Positions 50,398 through 59,089 of a stretch of DNA of 64,000 nt are shown piece after piece. The stretch's first letter is position 1. Each line of letters begins with the position of its first letter. The notes below the pieces were generated by a model. It searched no databases, had not been told where the DNA came from, and saw nothing but the letters and a program-made list of their open reading frames with translations. The stretch is taken from positions 124,001 to 188,000 of the forward strand of contig JADJSV010000018.1 of the NCBI GenBank assembly GCA_016711505.1. Direction: 5' to 3'. Source of the DNA: Bacteroidota bacterium. GTDB lineage: Bacteria; Bacteroidota; Bacteroidia; AKYH767-A; 2013-40CM-41-45. Made by a program: the position numbers and the translations under genes.

Positions 50398-50568
50398 TTT
50401 CCCTAATCCTAATATCAGTTGCACCGGGTTTTCCGGTGCAGCTTTTTCAAAAGAGTCTCCCTAACCCTAATACAGTTGCACCGAATTTTCCGGTGCAACT
50501 TTTTCTAAAAAGAAATTTCCCTAATCCTAATTAAAGCTGTATCAGATTTTCTGATGCAGCTTTTTTTG
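50398..50568 (+). terminator. Three tandem terminator hairpins
   Basis: Three units of 58-61 nt each begin with a near-identical spacer (tttccctaatcctaat or tctccctaaccctaat, starting 50398, 50456, 50517), followed by a 10-13 bp stem and a T-run. Stem arms are 50417-50427/50433-50443, 50474-50483/50491-50500 and 50533-50545/50551-50563, ending in five, five and eight T. They follow the 46065-50378 gene. The stems differ in sequence, apart from gttgcaccgg shared by units one and two. Confidence 0.85.
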
Positions 50569-50592
50569 TTTTTGTTTGGAGGACAGGTAAAA

Positions 50593-50693
50593 TTTAAACA
50601 CTAAGGTCACTAAAATTTGTCACAAGAACACTTAATGATGTATTACTTCACTTGTGCTCTTGTGCTAAATTTTAGTGGTCTTAGTGTTTTAAA
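50593..50693. repeat. Palindrome, 'cactaag/cttagtg' family, copy 4
   Basis: The left end tttaaacactaaggtcacta pairs with the right end tagtggtcttagtgtttt, one base off perfect over about 26 positions. Inner cacaagaacac pairs with gtgctcttgtg. It stands between the tandem terminators and the stop of the PfkB gene, 45 nt further on. Confidence 0.85.
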
Positions 50694-50738
50694 AACCCGC
50701 AGCACTAAAACTAAAATAAACAATTCAAGAAAAATTGA

Positions 50739-51662
50739 TTAGACAAGTTCAATATCAAACTGAACAAGGTTCACAAACTGCTGAACGCGCTCATCGATCT
50801 CTTCTTGCTTTAATTCCGCAAGTCTTTCGATACCGAATTTCTCAACACAAAAAGAAGCCATTGCTGAACCATAAATAATTCCGCGTTTCATATTGTCAAA
50901 AGAGATATCGCGCGTTTGTGCAAGATAGCCAATGAAACCTCCGGCAAAAGTATCGCCTGCACCTGTCGGATCAAATACATCTTCAAGTGGAAGGGCAGGA
51001 GCGAAGAACACTTGTTCTTTATTAAATAGTAATGCACCATGCTCACCCTTTTTGATGATCAGGTATTTCGGACCCATTGTCAGAATTTTCTGAGCTGCAC
51101 GTACAAGTGAATATTCATTTGTCAACTGACGAGCTTCTGAATCGTTGATCGTAAGTACATCGACAAGTTTGATCGTTTCTAAAAGAGCTTCCATTTGTGT
51201 TTCCATCCAGAAGTTCATCGTGTCTAATACAACCAGACGCGGACGCTTTGTCATTCGCTCAATTACTTTCTTCTGAAGTTGTGGCATCAGATTACTTAGC
51301 ATCAGAAATTCACAATCCTGATATGAAGCAGGAATTTCAGGATCAAAATCAAGCAACACGTTTAGTTGAGTGTCAATTGTATCACGCGTATTCATATCAA
51401 CGTGATATTTCCCTGACCAGAAAAATGTTTTCTGTCCTTTTTTAATCTGTAAACCTTCGGTATTCAAACCAAACTGGCCGAATTTTTCGATCATCTCCGT
51501 CGGAAAATCTTCACCGACAACGGAAACCAGCTTAATGTCTTTTCCAAAATACGAAGCTGAGATCCCTGAATAGGTAGCTGCTCCGCCGATTATTTTATCT
51601 GTTTTTCCGAAAGGTGTTTCTATGGCATCAAATGCTACAGTTCCGACTACTACAAGGCTCAT
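50739..51662 (-). CDS. PfkB-family carbohydrate kinase
   Basis: 307 residues, cytosolic, intact. It has an N-terminal IIGGAATYSGISASYFG (PfkB signature 1) and a C-terminal DPTGAGDTFAGGF (231-243) with catalytic base Asp237 in GAGD. The middle has LVVLDTMNFW and DVLTINDSEARQL. Ribokinase-fold ATP-dependent sugar or nucleoside kinase. Bacteroidota homologues are usually annotated 'PfkB domain' or adenosine-kinase-like, and the substrate cannot be read from sequence. A perfect -7 box (TATCTTTG on the minus strand, 51682-51689) lies about 20 nt before the start. The leader right before the ATG is C-rich (accaccccc). Confidence 0.85.
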   Translation of the reverse strand: MSLVVVGTVAFDAIETPFGKTDKIIGGAATYSGISASYFGKDIKLVSVVGEDFPTEMIEKFGQFGLNTEGLQIKKGQKTFFWSGKYHVDMNTRDTIDTQLNVLLDFDPEIPASYQDCEFLMLSNLMPQLQKKVIERMTKRPRLVVLDTMNFWMETQMEALLETIKLVDVLTINDSEARQLTNEYSLVRAAQKILTMGPKYLIIKKGEHGALLFNKEQVFFAPALPLEDVFDPTGAGDTFAGGFIGYLAQTRDISFDNMKRGIIYGSAMASFCVEKFGIERLAELKQEEIDERVQQFVNLVQFDIELV

Positions 51663-51812
51663 GGGGGTGGTATATTTTCGGCAAAGATAGAAAAGTTGGC
51701 GGGTTTATTAAAGACGACCATGCATTTGAAACAGAAAAAAACATGATTTTCACCGCGAAATTGCAGGCGTTGTTAATAAATCAGGTTTCACTTTATCAAT
51801 TCGATTCCCGAA

Positions 51813-52577
51813 TCATAAGTTTGCAACGATCAATCTTAACGCACCGGTAAAGTTTGGTTGTGTTCTGAAATGACCGAATTTTTTATCCCAGGCCCCCGAT
51901 TGTAGATCGTTACTTAAGTTCTGAATGTATTTTTCTTCAAGTTCTGCAGATAAAAATCCCCATGCCGACTGAGCCATACGGACTTCTTTTTCCAGAAAAG
52001 CTTCCGGACGACCGTAGTAGGCTTCCTGAAAACCGTCGACACAGTCGAGTGGAATTGGAATTTTTATGACTTCCGTTTTTGCACTTAAAGCTTTTTGCAA
52101 ACGTGTGATTGAAGGATATCGTGCTCTTTCAATTTCTATTAGTTGGGGGAAATAATTTACATTCCAGAAATCATCTAATGCATCCGGATCAAAGGTCATA
52201 ATGACGATGCGTTTTTTTGTCACTCTTCGGATTTCAGAAATTCCTTTTTCAATATCCGGCCAGTGATGAACGGTTACCATGGCCATTGCTGCATCAAAGG
52301 ATCTGTCATCGAATGGCAGTGAATCTGCTTTAGCATTGATAGCAGGAATTTTTCCGTTTGCAATTCGTTGTGTGCGCATTGTAATCGATGGCTCAACAGC
52401 AATTACATATTTGTCTTCGGGTTCATATGATCCGCTGCCCGCACCAATATTAATAACGGTTTCTGAATCTGCTAATGCGTTATGTACATATGCAGCAATC
52501 CGCGGATCTGTTTTTCTTTGTCCTGAATATTTTTGTCCGTGGGTGTCGTAGTTGAATGCTGGGTTGGGGATTTTCAT
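51813..52577 (-). CDS. SAM-dependent methyltransferase (class I)
   Basis: 254 residues from the ATG at 52575-52577 (the longer in-frame extension is hydrophobic and runs into the repeat). Rossmann-type motif I VINIGAGSGSYEP, motif II YVIAVEPS, then DSLPFDDRSFDAAMAMVTVHHWPD and ISEIRRVTKKRIVIMTFDP, as in Methyltransf_11. The C-terminal half (YFPQLIEIERARYPS, DGFQEAYYGRPEAFLEKEVRMAQSAW) suits small-molecule methyltransferases near this family. Substrate unknown. No visible operon partner. Confidence 0.8.
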   Translation of the reverse strand: MKIPNPAFNYDTHGQKYSGQRKTDPRIAAYVHNALADSETVINIGAGSGSYEPEDKYVIAVEPSITMRTQRIANGKIPAINAKADSLPFDDRSFDAAMAMVTVHHWPDIEKGISEIRRVTKKRIVIMTFDPDALDDFWNVNYFPQLIEIERARYPSITRLQKALSAKTEVIKIPIPLDCVDGFQEAYYGRPEAFLEKEVRMAQSAWGFLSAELEEKYIQNLSNDLQSGAWDKKFGHFRTQPNFTGALRLIVANL

Positions 52578-52636
52578 TTTGTAGTGGAATGATTGTATGA
52601 AATGAATGTAAACAAATAAAATTATACGGGATGAAG

Positions 52637-52763
52637 TTAAACACAAGAACACAAGTTCACAATAAGATCACGGAATTTAATATGTCATAAAATCCGTGTT
52701 CTTATTGTGAACTTGTGGTCTTAGTGTTTATTTTTATCTACCATTACTCTTAGTGTTTATTTT
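52637..52763. repeat. Palindrome, 'cactaag' family, copy 5 with an extra right end
   Basis: Left arm ttaaacacaagaacacaagt followed by tcacaataagatcacgga; right arm starts tccgtgttcttattgtgaac and ends gtggtcttagtgttta near 52730. The pairing is about 38 of 41 positions. A second right end (ctcttagtgtttatttta) follows at 52746-52763, so the terminal segment has been duplicated. It lies in the gap between the methyltransferase start and the hydrolase stop. Confidence 0.85.
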
Positions 52764-52773
52764 ATCAACCATG

Positions 52774-53430
52774 TTACAGAAGATACTTTTTAATTATATC
52801 AGAAATATCCCCCGGCATATTCAACGTCATGAAATGTCCGCCACCTTTGATCTCGTAATCGCATTTTATATAACGGATCGGTAAGACCCGGTCTGCAGTA
52901 CCATGGATATGAATAACATTTTTTGGAACAAACGTATTTTTCCAGGTAAGAATTTTTTCGATAGACCATAATAAATACCTGTGATCTGTTTCCTCAATTA
53001 TGGTTTTTAACAAGACCTTTTCTTCATGAGTTGTAATTCCGAATAACCAATTTGTCAGGAATTTTACTTTTTTAAAATACCTGATCGGAAAAATTCTTTG
53101 AATTTTTAAAAAACCAATAAATCTGTAATACCAGGGAATTTCATATTTCGTTTTCGCTGATGAAAGTAAAATTATTTTTTCTGTTTCAATCTGTTTAGCT
53201 ATTTCAATAGCCATCATTCCTCCGAATGACAGACCGATCAGAACCGGATTTTTCTCTGTGATCTGAGAAAGTAACCGTGAAGCGTAAGATTCTACACTTT
53301 CATTTTTGTGTGGTGGGATCCATTTTAAATATACCGGCTCTAAAGGAACAAGATCTAATTTCTTAAAGACCCTTTCATCAGCACCAAGTCCACTCAGAAT
53401 GTATACTTTTCTATTCACACTTGTAAACAT
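52774..53430 (-). CDS. Alpha/beta-hydrolase
   Basis: 218 residues, cytosolic, compact. The strand-turn LSGLGADERVFKKL precedes the nucleophile elbow GLSFGG (Ser at about 69, in LIGLSFGGMMAIEIA). The acid is likely Asp in HIHGTADRVLPI, and the catalytic His in GGGHFMT near residue 200. Substrate unknown. It ends 12 nt before the chitinase start, same strand, and may share its transcript. Confidence 0.75.
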   Translation of the reverse strand: MFTSVNRKVYILSGLGADERVFKKLDLVPLEPVYLKWIPPHKNESVESYASRLLSQITEKNPVLIGLSFGGMMAIEIAKQIETEKIILLSSAKTKYEIPWYYRFIGFLKIQRIFPIRYFKKVKFLTNWLFGITTHEEKVLLKTIIEETDHRYLLWSIEKILTWKNTFVPKNVIHIHGTADRVLPIRYIKCDYEIKGGGHFMTLNMPGDISDIIKKYLL

Positions 53431-53442
53431 ATGAAATAGGAA

Positions 53443-54735
53443 TCAATGTTTAATAAACCGAAAAAAACAATCTTGCGATTTAATAAAATATATTCCCGGC
53501 GATAAATTTGAAATATTGAAAGTCGTTTTATCGCTTTCTTTCAATTGATTTTTTATCTGCATTCTATGTTGCAGTATATCATAGATTTCAATTGTTGAAT
53601 TTTGTGTATTTACTACTGTAATGTATTCACTCGCAGGGTTCGGATAGACGGATAATTCTTCAAAATCATTTTTTGTAATTGTAGTCGGAATATTAAATAT
53701 CGTTTCGAAATTTTCGGCAAACTCGTCTGCAGTTCCGCAGGTATTTACGGCATCCCAGTTTACAGACCATGTCATCATTCCTCTCAAATCCGGATAGCCA
53801 CCGGATTGTAACAGCGTATAACTTCCCGGCTGCGGACCTGTTCCGCGAAGATAATCCATTGCAGATTTTACGATCAACGGATCTGTATATCCACCACCTG
53901 CAGCATTTGTACAGGCAGGAAGTCCGACAGCAATTTGACTTGCATTTAGTCCTGCAAACATTCCGCCAGCTGTATTGAATCCCTGAATAAGTGCTTCTGT
54001 CATTGCAATAATGAAATCTGCTGTACCTTGCGTGTAAATATTTCCATCGATACCATACATACTTCCGCTATTGTAAAGTTGAACTTGTAATATTTCAATG
54101 GAGTCACGCAGGGCATGTATCACCGGCAGATATGCACCCCAGATTCCACCATAAGCCGATTGTCCTCCGTGAACAAATGCGGTTTCAGGAGCCATTGTAA
54201 GCAGTAATCTTTTGTTATGCGCAGAATAAAAATCACCCATGATCTGTTTGATGGCGTCGATCAGATTGATCACATGAGCATCCACTGGATTTGCAATTGT
54301 ACCACCTGATGTTGACAATGAACTCCCTTCAAGATCGATATCAATTCCATCGAAACCATAAGTATTGATAATTGCATTCATCGTCGCAACGAATGTATCG
54401 CGTTCTGAAATGTTGTCGAGCGAAACAGGTGCAGTAGCTCCGCCAATGCTGATCAAAACTTTTTTCCCCTGACTTTGCAGACTTTGAATTTGTATTATCA
54501 AAGCCGGTTGCGAAACCTGATCGGGAATAAATTCCATTTTATAATCTGTTCCCGCTTGCGGAACAGCGAATGAAACTTCGATTAAATTGTAGCGCGAATC
54601 GATCTGATCAAGTTGTATGTAAGGTGAATTTGCATCGTTCCAGTTTTGCCAGTAACCGATTAGGGCGGGGTTTGGAGCTTGCGCAGTAGTTAGGAGAGAT
54701 GAAAGGAGGAGTGCGAATTTGAAGGTGAATTTCAT
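53443..54735 (-). CDS. GH18-family chitinase-like enzyme with T9SS tail
   Basis: 430 residues. Signal peptide FALLLSSLLTTAQA. The GH18 TIM barrel spans about 22-340: KVLISIGGA (conserved SxGG), DGIDIDLE (129-136) with catalytic Glu136, LLLTMAPETAFV, IEILQVQLYNSG (the substrate-assisting Tyr/Asn region) and GMMTWSVNWDAVNTC near the end. GH18 cleaves beta-1,4-GlcNAc polymers such as chitin. The T9SS type A tail is LSVYPNPASEYITV, YDILQHRMQI, LSPGIYFIKS. It would be secreted or kept on the outer surface. Intact. Confidence 0.9.
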   Translation of the reverse strand: MKFTFKFALLLSSLLTTAQAPNPALIGYWQNWNDANSPYIQLDQIDSRYNLIEVSFAVPQAGTDYKMEFIPDQVSQPALIIQIQSLQSQGKKVLISIGGATAPVSLDNISERDTFVATMNAIINTYGFDGIDIDLEGSSLSTSGGTIANPVDAHVINLIDAIKQIMGDFYSAHNKRLLLTMAPETAFVHGGQSAYGGIWGAYLPVIHALRDSIEILQVQLYNSGSMYGIDGNIYTQGTADFIIAMTEALIQGFNTAGGMFAGLNASQIAVGLPACTNAAGGGYTDPLIVKSAMDYLRGTGPQPGSYTLLQSGGYPDLRGMMTWSVNWDAVNTCGTADEFAENFETIFNIPTTITKNDFEELSVYPNPASEYITVVNTQNSTIEIYDILQHRMQIKNQLKESDKTTFNISNLSPGIYFIKSQDCFFRFIKH

Positions 54736-54836
54736 GGTACGGTGATATGAGAATGCAAGATATATTAAACTCGGAAAGAAATTTCACTTCAATACGATTT
54801 ATTCCATTGGTATCCCAAATCAAAATAAAAAAAATA

Positions 54837-54962
54837 TTCTTAGCGATCTAATAGGTATATTAGATCTGTATCTAAGAACATCCCACTAAATTTCGACTGA
54901 TCCCGGCGGGATCACATATTGGTAGAAAATAATGCACAGGCCCCCCGACCTCGAAGAGGTCG
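54837..54962. repeat. Small palindrome cluster
   Basis: Three hairpins within 126 bp: ttcttag-gatctaata pairing with tattagatc-ctaagaa (54837-54878, the inner 9 bp are perfect); gatccc-ggc-gggatc (54899-54913); and cgacctc-gaa-gaggtcg (54946-54962). The last two are short GC-rich palindromes of a style widespread in Bacteroidota intergenic DNA. Nothing else is seen in the rest of 54736-55049 besides AT-rich DNA. Confidence 0.65.
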
Positions 54963-55049
54963 CACATGATTACGGATTGCATTTTAATTTAATACATTAA
55001 TTTTATATATCATTCATCAAAATGAAGACAAGCGCAGGTTTGTCATTAA

Positions 55050-55305
55050 ATTAGCGTTTTGGCTGATGCAGCAATGGTTTATTTTGGAGTAAAGTATACA
55101 TTTAAAAAAGTGAACTAATAAAAGGATTTAATCAAGGCTTGACTTATTCAAGCAGAGATATATATTTGGCAAGAAATTTAAAGACGAAGTTAAGAAGAAA
55201 TCAAAAATTTCGGAGTATGAAATTTCTATTATGAGCATTGGATTTTATCGTAGAGTATTTAATTTAGATGGAAAGAAATATATACGTAAATTGCTGTTGA
55301 AATGA
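55050..55305 (+). pseudogene. Gene remnants upstream of the barrel pair
   Basis: Two leftover open frames without starts. 55050-55118 reads ISVLADAAMVYFGVKYTF and ends KKVN-stop, like the last strand of a barrel protein. 55132-55305 reads on for 57 codons (LDLFKQRYIFGKKFKDEVKK ... GKKYIRKLLLK) and its TGA overlaps the next gene's ATG by 4 nt (ATGA), as in coupled operon genes. Both look like 3' ends of genes whose 5' parts are gone or frame-broken. I do not recognise either protein. Confidence 0.35.
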
Positions 55306-55933
55306 AACTAGTTATATTTATAATAGGCTTATTTCTTGCTAAAGACAGTTATTCTCAAAATAAATTTTCTTTTGGGATAAATTATCACTTTGATAGAATT
55401 ACTTGGACTGGAACTGAAGCAGGAACTTATTATGATGGGTATTATAATCCTGTAAACTCTAAAATAAGTTTAGAAGGGACATATAATTCAGAATTGATAG
55501 GAGTAGGCACAGGTGTTTCATTTTTTATTGAAGAATATAAATTGCGTCAAGTTTCAAATACTGATTTGAATTCAATAAATTATAAGTCAAATAACACTGC
55601 TATATTATTGAACACCTGTTTGAATTTTAGAAAAAATAAAAATACATTATTCTTTGCTTTTAATAATGAGTTTATCTTTACAACTCAAGCATCAAAACAA
55701 TTGATCGACCTTTTGGAACTATTAATAGTAATCAAGTTTATGAATTAGAGGCCTCAACGTATAACCGTTGGGTCGCCAGTTTTGGAATTGGATATAAATT
55801 CAATTTTGCGGAAAAATTTTATTTTAAAATTATTCCTTATTGTTCAATAAATGGTTCAAAAAAGGCAGTACTCGTTGCTGAGCAAGATTTTTATAAGTTA
55901 GGGGTTTCGTTAGGAGTATTTCGAATGTTTTAA
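55302..55933 (+). CDS. Predicted small barrel protein, one frame break
   Basis: About 210 residues once the frame is rejoined at the A4 run near 55694-55697. Signal peptide LVIFIIGLFLAKDSYSQ. Strands such as FSFGINYHFDRITWTG and SKISLEGTYNSELIGVGTGVSFF follow. The rejoined second half (VYELEASTYNRWVASFGIGYKFN ... KLGVSLGVFRMF) ends in Phe like an outer-membrane protein. It is a clear paralogue of the 56488-57114 gene (same order of motifs, roughly half the residues identical by eye). Function unknown. Confidence 0.5.
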
Positions 55934-56119
55934 TAGTTTGTTTTTATAAAATCTAAAGTTGAACCCCAAAAAATTCAAAAATATTTATTTCTTAATCGTT
56001 TTTACCTTTGTCGTAAGTAACCTTTGTTAAAGTTAAATTTATTTGTATATTTATAGACCACCTGATATTATTCTTTAAAAATCATTACATTGTTAGCATT
56101 GAATTAAATTGCTAGTTAA

Positions 56120-56407
56120 ATGGCTGATAAAGAATTTAAAGTTAAAATATTTTGTTCTCCTAATAGTAAACAACCAATTCGTAATAAACACAGACCGTTT
56201 TTTGACATTCTTGCCTGGACTTTTTCATCAGGGCAAATTGAATTAAACAGTGAATGCATCAATCCCGGAGAAAGTCAAATTGGTATGGTTTCATTTGTTG
56301 CTCCTGAATTACTGGAGGGAAATTACAGATGTGACACAAAGTATTTTTTCTATAACGATTTTAATGAGCCATTTCTTGGTTATATTGTTTTTTTAAATGA
56401 AGGATAG
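56120..56407 (+). CDS. Small hypothetical protein, possible EF-Tu-like beta domain
   Basis: 95 residues, no signal peptide. The pattern FKVKIFCSPNSKQPIRNKHRPFFDI followed by GQIELNSECINPGES, MVSFVAPELLEGN and EPFLGYIVFL recalls the second or third beta-barrel domain of EF-Tu-like GTPases (KHxPFFxxxRPxF ... PGE ... P-x-x-x-G). If so, it is a stand-alone single domain without a GTPase part. It sits between two barrel paralogues but has its own start. Low certainty. Confidence 0.4.
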   Translation: MADKEFKVKIFCSPNSKQPIRNKHRPFFDILAWTFSSGQIELNSECINPGESQIGMVSFVAPELLEGNYRCDTKYFFYNDFNEPFLGYIVFLNEG

Positions 56408-56487
56408 CAATTTTTAATGACTGAAGACATATAAAAGCTTATAAGGTAAAATAAAACTTGATAATATTGAAAGACTTTATTTATAAA

Positions 56488-57114
56488 ATGAGAAAATTTA
56501 TATTCCTTTTCGGAATACTAATTATTCAGGAATGTAATGCACAAAACGGAATTTCTGCAGGCATCAATTTTCATGTTGAAAGAATATCATGGTCATCAGG
56601 TGCAGGTTATTCTTATAATGATGGATCTTATAATCCGCTTAATACAAAAGTGAGTTTTGAAGGAATTTATAATACAGAGTTGGTTGCATTTGGAACGGGA
56701 ATTTCTTTTTTTAATGAAGAATATTCCAAGCGTCAATTTTATAATACAGATTTGTATCCAATCGTTTATAAGTCGAAGAATATAGGAATATTGTTAAATG
56801 TTCATCTGAATTTTAGCAGAAAAAAGAATTCGTTTTTCTTTGCGTTTAATAATGAGTTTGTCATTTCAACTTTCGCACAAAGAATATTTAATGGTTCACC
56901 GTGAATTGAAACTAAAATCCTGGAACTGGAATCTGCAACTTATAATAGATGGGTAGCAAGTTTTGGAATAGGCTATAAATTAAATGTAGGCGGAAAAGTT
57001 TATCTAAAGGCTTTACCATATTATTCTGTCAATGGTAGTAAGGAAACAATACTTACGGAAGAACCCGGTTTTTATAAATTGGGAGGTTCTTTGGGATTAT
57101 TTCGAGTGTTTTAA
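56488..57114 (+). CDS. Barrel paralogue of the 55302 gene, one frame break
   Basis: About 208 residues rejoined near 56900. Signal peptide FIFLFGILIIQECNAQ (ATG at 56488; the TTG start 30 nt upstream is unlikely). Strands GISAGINFHVERISWSSG and TKVSFEGIYNTELVAFGTGISFF match the 55302 paralogue position by position, and the restored end is LESATYNRWVASFGIGYKLN ... KLGGSLGLFRVF-stop. Both copies break in the same part of the protein, just after the ILLNxxLNF strands. Function unknown. Confidence 0.5.
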
Positions 57115-57217
57115 TTTATGAATTATGGATTCATAAGTCTTATCAAGCATTATGAATTGATTTATGGACTAAATAAAATAAAACATTGTTCTTTTTTGCC
57201 TAATATTGTTTGCATCT

Positions 57218-57667
57218 ATGAAAAATCCCGCTTCCCAAATTTATTTTTTACTAACTATTATTTTTATTCTGGACTTTTCCATTTCATTTTCAGAGGAACC
57301 CAATAAAAGAGAATTAAAAGGTAGATGGAATTTTGTTTGTTTCTATAATACTCAAACAAAATCTGAAGAATGCCCAAATATTAACAATGAAAACGCATTC
57401 TATATAGAGTTTGATCCTGAAGGAAAGGCAGGCATCATTCATGGATTAGCGTCTAAAAATTTTCTTCAAGGAGAATATTCAATTGATTCTGAAAACAATA
57501 TTAGTTTTACAAATATGGAAGGATCAAAAGCAATGGAACGAACTAAATGTGGTCATAATTTTTACGACGCTTTTTTAGATTTAACTTCTGTAACACAGAG
57601 AGGCGATAGTTTGTTCGTCACATACGGAGATGAGAACAAACTAATCAAGTTTGTAAAAGTAAAATGA
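57218..57667 (+). CDS. Exported hypothetical protein
   Basis: 149 residues from the ATG at 57218. A hydrophobic start (IYFLLTIIFILDFSISFSE) is followed by a domain of about 120 residues resembling lipocalin-like or META-type small beta proteins (ELKGRWNFVCFYN, NAFYIEFDPEGKAG, GEYSIDSENNISFT, GDSLFVTYG). The opening LKGRW...F is typical of such 'copper resistance/lipocalin-like' families, but I cannot name one. It is the last gene of the plus-strand patch. Confidence 0.5.
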   Translation: MKNPASQIYFLLTIIFILDFSISFSEEPNKRELKGRWNFVCFYNTQTKSEECPNINNENAFYIEFDPEGKAGIIHGLASKNFLQGEYSIDSENNISFTNMEGSKAMERTKCGHNFYDAFLDLTSVTQRGDSLFVTYGDENKLIKFVKVK

Positions 57668-57685
57668 AATCCTAAAAGGCAGGAA

Positions 57686-58162
57686 TCAATTCTTCCCACT
57701 CAACATCCGCCCCAATTCCGCTTCCAAGCGATCCAGATTTTCTTCGTTCTTGTCTACAGCAAAGGCTTTGATCTGTTCACATTCTTCTGCTGTACCGAAA
57801 ACCATTTTGAAAGTTAGATTTGTTTTGTTGTAAGCAACTTCTTCAAACAATGCTACGACCTGAAACTGTGGACTGGAAACATGGTTTAAAACAATAAGTT
57901 CGGGCTTTTCGATTTTTACGAAAACTACTTCATTTGGGAAATGTCCTTTGTCGGGACCGTGCATTACAAATTTCCAGGTACCACCCGGACGTAAATCAAA
58001 TTCACTGAAAGTATTTGTAAAGCCTTTTGGTCCCCACCAGTTTTTTAAATGATAAGGATCTGTCCATGCACGAAAAATTAAATCTCTGGAAAAATTGATC
58101 ACTCGCGAATTGACAATTTCACAATCGGGAGATACATTGAGGATTTGCATTGTAGTGTCCAT
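57686..58162 (-). CDS. SRPBCC/AHSA1-like protein
   Basis: 158 residues, cytosolic. Good AHSA1 pattern: RVINFSRDLIFRAWTDPYHLKNWWGPKGFTN at 20-50, FDLRPGGTWKFVMHGPDKGHFPNEVVFVKIEKPELIVL, then a final long helix after the strand NLTFKMVFGTAEECEQIK. Such proteins often travel with ECF42-type sigma factors and YCII/DGPF proteins, both of which lie 1-3 kb away here, so they may be one regulatory group. It is 14 nt upstream of the MtfA gene on the same strand. Confidence 0.8.
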   Translation of the reverse strand: MDTTMQILNVSPDCEIVNSRVINFSRDLIFRAWTDPYHLKNWWGPKGFTNTFSEFDLRPGGTWKFVMHGPDKGHFPNEVVFVKIEKPELIVLNHVSSPQFQVVALFEEVAYNKTNLTFKMVFGTAEECEQIKAFAVDKNEENLDRLEAELGRMLSGKN

Positions 58163-58176
58163 GATTTGTTATGTTT

Positions 58177-58965
58177 TTAAATTGATTTTTCTAACAGATA
58201 ATCACAATGAGCATTACGTGGGTCTTGATTAAGCAAGATACATAAAGGTATATAAATATCAGGCAATTCATCACTAAATTCTTTCGGAGCTTCAAAAAAA
58301 TGTTCAATGCAAACGGCAAAAAACTCCCTTTCGCTTTTTCCCGCATAATTTCGAAGAAATGAATCTTCATCATTCCTGATCCTGTGATATTCATCATTAC
58401 TTTTTTCTTTCCAGGTATCATACTTAACTGCGAAATCCATTGTCGTATCACTACCTAAAAGGGCGGTTAATTCAAGAGCATGTGCCATTTCATGAATCCC
58501 TAAATTTAACTTGTCTTCTTTAGTCTCATAGCCCTCCATAAAGTCTTCCCAACTCAGAAAGATTTTTCCACTCTGGCCGGTTAATCCTTTGTAATAAACA
58601 TCACTGTGTGTAAACCGGAACGTATCGGGAAAAACCATGATCTCCCGAAAATTACTCAACACATAATTTTCAAGACCAAAGGTGATCTGGATAGCCGCTG
58701 CGGAAATTAAAGTTTCATGTTTGTTATCAATTACTAATCCATTCTTTCCGATAAAATTTTTATGTGAACGAAAACGATGTAGGCGCTTAATAAATTTCTT
58801 TCGGCCTGCAGGTGACAGATTTCTATAGTAATCGTTGTGTTGAGTTAACAATTCATGATACAATTGAATGTTTGAATTTGAAATATATATATGAATACTG
58901 TTACCGGACAATTTTGAATAAAAATACAGGAAGGCGGCTACACCAATTATATATGCAAATGTCAT
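58177..58965 (-). CDS. mtfA: MtfA-like zinc metallopeptidase (M90)
   Basis: 262 residues. An N-terminal hydrophobic segment (FAYIIGVAAFLYFY) may anchor it. The M90 signature HEMAHALE (His158, Glu159, His162) is clear. Downstream GKSEREFFAVCIEHFFEAP holds the third ligand region. Upstream RFRSHKNFIGKNGLVIDNK is the family's typical helix. MtfA processes or binds regulatory proteins (Mlc in enterobacteria). Bacteroidota homologues often carry a membrane segment like this one. It is probably co-transcribed with the SRPBCC gene. Confidence 0.8.
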   Translation of the reverse strand: MTFAYIIGVAAFLYFYSKLSGNSIHIYISNSNIQLYHELLTQHNDYYRNLSPAGRKKFIKRLHRFRSHKNFIGKNGLVIDNKHETLISAAAIQITFGLENYVLSNFREIMVFPDTFRFTHSDVYYKGLTGQSGKIFLSWEDFMEGYETKEDKLNLGIHEMAHALELTALLGSDTTMDFAVKYDTWKEKSNDEYHRIRNDEDSFLRNYAGKSEREFFAVCIEHFFEAPKEFSDELPDIYIPLCILLNQDPRNAHCDYLLEKSI

Positions 58966-59089
58966 TTACAAATATCTTTATTTTTAGGTTGAATTGAAGA
59001 ATGAAAGATATTAAAAGATTGAAAAAGGAAAAACTTTATTCATTAGGTTAACTCAAGAATTTATAATCAGTATATGTATTTAGAAGTGA

